DNA of 64,000 nt. Source: Lineus longissimus (Eukaryota; Nemertea; Pilidiophora; Heteronemertea; Lineidae). The notes beneath the pieces were generated by a model. That model worked only from the letters and a program-made list of their open reading frames with translations. It was not told the origin of the DNA and ran no database searches. Position 1 is the first letter of the stretch. Every line of letters starts with the position of its first letter. The stretch is from positions 6,694,001-6,758,000 of the forward strand of contig NC_088317.1 in assembly GCF_910592395.1 (NCBI RefSeq). Reading direction: 5' to 3'. The position numbers and the translations under genes are program-made. This document shows positions 58,702 through 64,000 of the stretch, one piece after another.

Positions 58702-59585
58702 CACGTGCAGTGGATGGCGGAGCATTTTCTTATTGATTCGAGGGAAACTCGAGCTGGGTGTTTGAGTGCAAGACACCAAATGGAAGTTTTTCTTCGGTAT
58801 TTGGGAGACCCGGGATTTTAATCTGGCGTGGCAGAGGACAAAGGAATCCATCAAAGCACTGTTTCCAAAACATTTGCGAAAGTCTTATCTCAGGTGACGG
58901 AAAAAGCCAGGCTCTGGATAAAATGTCCAACTTCCCAGATAGAATACGTCAGTCGCAGCAACTCTGGCAGCAGAAGTACCAGATTCTGGGTACTGTCGGT
59001 GCACTGGACTGTACACATGTTAAAATTCTAAAACCAGATGGACCCCGCGGACATGGAGACGAGTACATCAACATAAAGGCTTGGCCTCCATCAACGTTCA
59101 AGCAACGTGTGATTCCGCCGAACACTTTAGCATGGACGCAAAATGGCCAGGTTCCGTGCACGATAGTAGAAATTGGAAAAACTCAGATGTTGGAAGGTTT
59201 ATTACACACTCGCCTCATCACGGCAGATGCACTCCTCCTCGGAGACCAGGGTTACGGAATTGCACCCTGGTTACTGACTCCGTATGAAAATCCAGTTACA
59301 CCAGAAGAAGAAAGATTCAACAGAATCCATGCGCATAAAAGAGTTGTAATAGAGAGATGCTTCGGGCAGGTAAAGCGCAGATTCCCTATCCTGGCCGGCC
59401 AAGTAAGGCTTCCTTTACATAAAGTTCCCAACGTCATCGTAGCGTGCTTTATGCTGCACAACGTGGCAAAGTATTTGAATGATTGATATGAGGACTTCAC
59501 TGAATATGTTGCAGAAGACATTGACAGCGACGACGACGAGTCGGATGGTGATGGCAATGATGATGTTGACCCTAGGATGCGGTAA
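58702..59585 (+). pseudogene. Harbinger transposase (HARBI1-like), broken
   Basis: DDE nuclease that cuts and pastes the element. Visible blocks: RHQMEVFLRYLGDPGF, HQSTVSKTFAKVLSQV, GTVGALDCTHVKI (first Asp), MDAKWPGSVHDSR (second Asp), ADALLLGDQGYGIAPWLLTP, VVIERCFGQVKRRFPIL (catalytic Glu), VACFMLHNVAKYL, then an acidic tail EDIDSDDDESDGD. All three catalytic residues survive. Breaks: TAA at 58819-58821, a frameshift near 58920, a compensating pair near 59083 and 59200, and TGA at 59484-59486 before the acidic tail. So it is dead but young enough to align throughout. Confidence 0.85.
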
Positions 59586-59849
59586 CTAGGACAGGACAAA
59601 CGACGCACTATCGCGGAACTCCTTGATTAAACCTGGAGGTCGGATTCAGGTAAAGTTTAGGTGGTTAACACTGTCTGAGCAACGTGACTTGAAGCTGACA
59701 AGAGCTCATCAGCACTATTACCTTCTGGAATGATCAGGGCAAAAATATGTAACACCAGAAAGAGCTGGCTCGCTTAATTGTAATCATTCGTTGGAAATGC
59801 GATTTTATTTCAATTTGAACTTAACTTTCACACAACTGATGGTTGGATT

Positions 59850-60216
59850 CGTGTCTGCCTCCATCATCGTCAACAGCATCCTTTCCCACTTTTTCATAAC
59901 GATCGCTCGATTTCCTGTTCAGCCTTAATATCAGCCTTCATGTTATTTATCTTCTTCAGCAGTTGTTTTTCATCTAAATGTTATCCTCCTGCCTTCTTGT
60001 ATTTCTGCAAGAATTCCTTTTACGCAACACTTTTCGCTCTTTTATTTTTGGGAGCTGAGAGTTACTCAAAAGTACTGGGAATTCCCTCAAGACAGACACG
60101 AAAGTCATCTGGCGGTCGAAAGCCGCTGTATCTCCCGTATTGTCGACAGATGAATCCGATTCTGACATCTTTTGAGCAGTAGGCCTACAAGCGAGTATTC
60201 CACAGGTCACACACAC
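59850..60216 (-). pseudogene. Harbinger Myb/SANT-like DNA-binding protein, broken
   Basis: Minus-strand frame 60216-59974 has an acidic start (MSESDSSVDNTGD) and then FVSVLREFPVLLSNSQLPK-IKERK, the shape of the Myb/SANT/MADF-like partner gene of Harbinger transposons. A stop and shift follow; past them other frames give KKINNMKADIKAEQE and MKKWERMLLTMMEADTNPTI, also typical of this protein. In such elements the partner protein helps transposase enter the nucleus and bind the ends. Confidence 0.6.
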
Positions 60217-60711
60217 GCATTATGCCGTCAAAACATAACCTCATGACCCCAAAGAACAATACCAAAACCACAAGATGAAATAGATCACCACCGGTTCAAA
60301 TCGTACCTACCGCACAGTCCATTCATCCGAAATTCGACATCGGGATTGACCCTCAAGCACTTACTTGAAAATTTCTAGCAAAGCATTTGCAGTAAAAGGG
60401 TATCTTTATTAATTCGAAAACAAGCATAATCTTTTACTTTTAGCAAATGCTGCTTCTACTTGAAGCATTTGCTTGCAAGCAAATGCTAGTTTTTATTCAT
60501 ATGGCCCATTGACTAACAAAACATTAGAAATACCCGCTGGTGTGGCTTACTGATCTTTAGCCAATGACTGTGACGACCTGTGCACACAATAACATTTAAA
60601 TAACACTGTTCATGGAGCATAAATAACCAATTATAATACATGCAATATATGGCACCCCAAAAGTCCTCTTCAAAAATGGCACCCGATACCGGTATTCACG
60701 AGGACGACCTG

Positions 60712-62379
60712 TATTACTAACCTAGTGCATCCGTTGGTTTCCAGGGACAACCATTTCTGAACCGACCAAATACTCTGTAGGATATGAACTTAGAGAAGAC
60801 GCTAAAACAGGCAATGAGTGTTCCTCTGCGACATCCTGCAGTAAATTTTATTAATGTTGTACCAGGTCTATTGAGAATTTTTGCAGCAGGCCTGAAATAT
60901 CTCGACATTTTTGTTACTGGGTGATATGTAAGTATAAAGATCCGATTACTTTCATAGCCCTTCCAATAAACCACAGCTCTTCGTCGGTTAAACGACAAAC
61001 TAACGGCGACGGTCACCCAGGAGCTTATATGCTCAGGACATGCTTTATTGCCTGGGAGACTTTCACAAATTCCAGGCTTGAACATATTTTGATAGTTCAT
61101 ACCTATCCGAACTCTTAATTGAAATAGTGGCTGGATTGACATCTTCATGTCAACTGCCTTTTGCCACTTCAATATTAAAATTTGCCCCCGCAATTTGCTT
61201 CTAGGATATATATCAAAGACAAACGTGAACCCATCCTTTATAGAGTGTATACATTTTCTGCATATGCATGTATGGGCAGTTCTGGGGTATCCAGTCGGTC
61301 CCTTGGCAAACTTAGTTTGAGGTCCATATTTCGATTCACAATGAGGTGAATATAGGTTTTTTAATTTTTCTTTTAGAGGTGCCTTTTTTAGGTCGTAATA
61401 TTGCGTAAACGGCCATATAGCTAAAATATTGATTAAGTATCATGTAAGCGTTATCAAATTAAAGATCTTCCAGAAAATTAGTGACTTCGACTATACATGG
61501 TATAGAACTGACCAATGCCAATGACTCTAATAAGTTCTGAATAACACCATAGGGAATGAGAGCAACGTCCTCCTCGTACAGCCTTCCTGTAATGCAAAAC
61601 GCATGATTGAGTCGTCCATACATTTCTAGCTCGTTTAAGTACCGCTGTAAGTTTTCTTTATTTCGATGAAAAACTAGGCAAAATAAATGTGCATTTCAAT
61701 AGAAAATGCATTGGGCCGAACATACATGCACCACTACTTATACCGTTTGGTTCATTTTAAAGTGATCATTGCACAGTTAGCAGAAAGACGCCGCCATTTG
61801 ACGTCACCTTCGCCGTCATCTCGGAGCTGTTCGGATCCACTTCGAAATACGCCTGTTTGGACGCTTACCTGTCAAACCGTGTACCGTACACGTACTGAAC
61901 ATTAAAGCATAAACGGCAACGACTATCATCAAGATGAAAACAATTGGTAACTGACCGCTTATCAAGCTGCCCATGGTCGCTTTCGATATCCGTTGAGCTT
62001 CGTTATATAGGTATGACAGGCGACTTCAACATTGTCACTCACAGCAACATGAAGACATCACCATTGTAAATCATTGTAAAATGGCCATCGGGAAACGTTA
62101 AGGTTTCTTGATGCGTCATCATCGCGTAGAAACCCAAAAACCAGCAAAATACTACTGTGACGGGCAGTATAATGTCACTAGAAATCCCAACTACACTAAT
62201 GGAAATCGTTCTTATTATATTATTTTCATTTAAAAACAGTTATTTTTCGAGCTATGGTACTCATAGTGACGGACGTGTACGATCTTTTCGTTGATCTGAT
62301 GTAGAGTTTTCTGCTGGGAATCCAAACCTGAGAGGTGGATATTCTTCAGTCAACCAACAATTATTTTTTAAAAACTCAC
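60712..62379. other. Intergenic region without recognised genes
   Basis: Short open frames on both strands (60.7-61.2 kb minus) show no domain. GACGTCAC lies near 61800 but no gene start is evident. Confidence 0.4.
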
Positions 62380-62555
62380 CAGAGCTTTCCAGGAACATCC
62401 ATTTCCCTTTGTCAATGATCTTCGGAACGAGGCTGTTTGCTAAAATATTGTGAGTTGGCTGAGGAATATTCACCTCACGGATCTTCTCGTTGCTTATAGC
62501 CCCGCCCAATGCAGTCTCAAACGAACATGACGAATGCTTGCACTCACAAGGAACT
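62380..62555 (-). CDS. Possible MAM-domain exon (partial)
   Basis: Minus strand, donor GTGAGT reading leftward from 62379. The frame gives CECKHSSCSFETALGG at the start and GKWMFLESSG at the end, about 45 residues apart. This matches the first half of a MAM domain, an extracellular adhesion module that begins C-x-F-E and has G-x-Y-M-x-x-E-x-S about 45-50 residues later. The upstream acceptor is unclear (an AG near 62550) and the second half of the domain was not found in the window, so it may be an isolated or dead exon. Confidence 0.35.
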
Positions 62556-62559
62556 CATT

Positions 62560-63343
62560 AATGTACACCGTCGAGAAAGGTTTCAGCCGGCCCTAACAAT
62601 ATCCCTGCCCAGGTTCACCGAGACAAACGGCGCGAGAAATGGTTGAAGGGCGTACGATGGTAGTAGGCGATGTTCTATGACCAACACACGTATTATCTTT
62701 TCTTCTGAAATGGCTGTGTTGAGTTTGCTTTCATGGTTGTATAGATCGATAATTGTTCTAGAATTTTCAATTTCTATTGTCACTAGCTGCTAATGTAACA
62801 ATTGCCTTAATTTGTAGTGACACTTTGTAACATTTTCCATTAAAAAGACTATTTGCCCAAGGCATCCTTTATTACTATCTGATAATAACATATGAAAAAG
62901 CTGAAACAGAGTATCCCTAAAGGCAATGTATAAGTATCCATGTATGTGCTATAGTTGGATTTATACAGATGATTTTATCAAAAAGATAGAGAGACAATCT
63001 TCATTAATACAATGTACATTCATGTACGGTAATGCACTTCAAAACGTCCCGTCTAAAAGATACTATACAAATGATCTCTCTGGTGTGTGGGCGTGCGTGC
63101 GCCTGTGTCAGGGGGGGGGGGGCTGGGATGGAAGGGGGATTTGTCAGTCGATGAGGGGGGGGCTGTGGTAGTATATTGACCTCTTGTTTTCACGTTCTTA
63201 TGCCCCGAAAGGATATATTGGGTAACCGTATAATAGGAAGATATAGATCGCGAGAGAGGAGTGATTACCAAGCAACTCCTCGAAACAGCAGCTCAAGTAC
63301 TTCATATATCATTAGTGTGTTATAGATATACAATGTTCATGCG
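62560..63343. other. Intergenic spacer with poly-G run
   Basis: G-runs at 63111-63122 and 63153-63162. No gene recognised. Confidence 0.4.
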
Positions 63344-64000
63344 ACATCGACATTGTTTAACCATCATTCTGTTAGCCTGCCTGCAAGGACGTTGCTTTTA
63401 CTGCCACAATCACCACGGATGGAGGAACAATCAAACCCCGTTATCAAGAACAGACTGTACGGTCCTCGGGATACAGTTACATGTACATGTAATGTACATA
63501 TAGTATGCACATGTAGTATATCGATATATAACCGTTAAAGGCCTACGCCGTTCGTTCAAAATTTTGAATTTGTAATTGAATTTAAAAATGTCCAATTGCG
63601 GAAATACGTACTAAATATAAATTTCAACATTGCCGTTGTGTAGACTGATATACAAATACTATGAATACCAAGTTTAAACAAATTTGTATTCACAATAACT
63701 GCACTACGGCATTGTGTATAAGTTGATTTGTATTTAACTGGACCACAAGTAATTACGAACGGCGTACCCCTTTAAATATTAAGTTACTATGACCACGAAA
63801 GTGTAGGTCGAATGTATGTGCTATACATCCGTGCCGTGCATGACCACCCTTGAAAATCAATTCTCCAGATTGCCGAGAATCAGACAAGCCTTTCAACTTG
63901 CCGAGTTTGCCTGTCCAAGAAAAGGAAGAAGCCAATACGGTTAGATAATGCTGTGTTGTAGGAGCCTTTCAATAAAATACGGTTGTGTTCATCTAGAAAT
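63344..64000. repeat. Dispersed duplicate block, copy 2 (runs off the window)
   Basis: Near-identical to 50514-51174 in the same orientation, including the TTAA MITE. The sequence before 63344 is unrelated to that before 50514, so this marks the left boundary of the repeated unit. Confidence 0.95.
63539..63771. mobile_element. TTAA-type MITE, 233 bp (second copy)
   Basis: Same element and same TTAA flanks (63535-63538, 63772-63775) as the copy at 50709. Because the flanking DNA is also shared, it was duplicated as part of the larger block and did not insert twice. Confidence 0.75.

Larger units (their letters stand above)
58310..60507. mobile_element. PIF/Harbinger transposon, about 2.2 kb, two-gene layout
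   Basis: Perfect 30-bp inverted ends at 58311-58340 and 60477-60506 (GGCCATATGAATAAAAACTA...). Target duplication is a degenerate 3-mer (GTT/ATT) judged by comparison with the unfilled MITE at 6 kb. The motif AAGCAAATGC or its complement recurs several times within ~200 bp of each end, probably transposase binding sites. It carries a broken transposase on the plus strand and a broken Myb/SANT-like gene on the minus strand, the usual Harbinger pair in convergent order. Confidence 0.88.
58171..60711. mobile_element. TA-flanked MITE split by a Harbinger transposon
   Basis: The outer ends (CGGTATGTCCTCGTAAATAC left; complement of CAGGTCGTCCTCGTGAATAC right) are flanked by TA at 58169-58170 and 60712-60713. 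Without the insertion it is about 343 bp and matches, in reverse orientation, the MITE at 5963-6327 along its whole length. Confidence 0.8.

Noticed and set aside
1-64000. tRNA or rRNA genes
   Set aside because: I looked for B-box-like GGTTCGAATCC and rRNA-type sequence and saw no convincing case; a covariance search could still find a divergent one.

Overview
This is nuclear DNA from an animal, most likely a marine invertebrate. Coding sequence is split into short exons by GT-AG introns of about 0.2 to 2.9 kb. The spaces between and inside genes are full of MITEs, foldback elements, minisatellites and decayed DNA transposons, and the motif ACATGTA recurs throughout. The genes present (rhodopsin-like GPCR, LamG-domain protein, hexokinase, small secreted cysteine-rich peptide) fit a lophotrochozoan or an invertebrate deuterostome. 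The sequence alone does not fix the phylum. All gene models below were assembled by hand from homology, splice signals and phase continuity.

Layout. (1) 0.5-3.9 kb: an intact two-exon class A GPCR followed by a tandem, broken copy. (2) 5.9-24.3 kb: a modular, probably secreted gene. It has a possible signal-peptide exon, one dead and three intact LamG exons, three short Pro/Lys or acidic linker exons, three exons each carrying a C-P-x-G-T-x10-C loop, and a basic Lys/Ser/Thr tail with a stop codon. Every junction is phase 1, so exons can be duplicated or skipped freely. The locus shows this history: a dead LamG unit, a gene-conversion tract between two LamG exons, a duplicated linker exon, one Cys-loop exon inside a 308-bp inverted repeat, and another Cys-loop exon whose 3' end plus splice donor has expanded into a minisatellite. 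(3) 25-30 kb: a palindrome carrying a nested element, and an unclassified DNA transposon with a short deletion derivative. (4) 30.6-38.8 kb: a complete 12-exon hexokinase (476 aa) with an altered glucose-site residue and an extra 48-bp microexon. (5) 39-43 kb: MITEs, a CCACCGCGGTGG palindrome array and a doubtful retroelement scrap. (6) 43.8-48.1 kb: a five-exon gene for a 114-aa secreted peptide with a dibasic site and six cysteines; an 84-bp minisatellite lies in one intron. (7) 48-64 kb: transposon-rich. It holds a TTAA-type MITE inside a duplicated block, a pogo/Tigger-like MITE, a long hairpin, two PIF/Harbinger lineages (one inserted into a TA-type MITE whose unfilled relative is at about 6 kb), and a possible MAM-domain exon on the minus strand.

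The genes do not form one pathway. The most notable items are the Cys-loop/LamG modular gene with its splice-donor minisatellite, the six-cysteine peptide gene, and the transposon nests for which an empty site is present in the same window.
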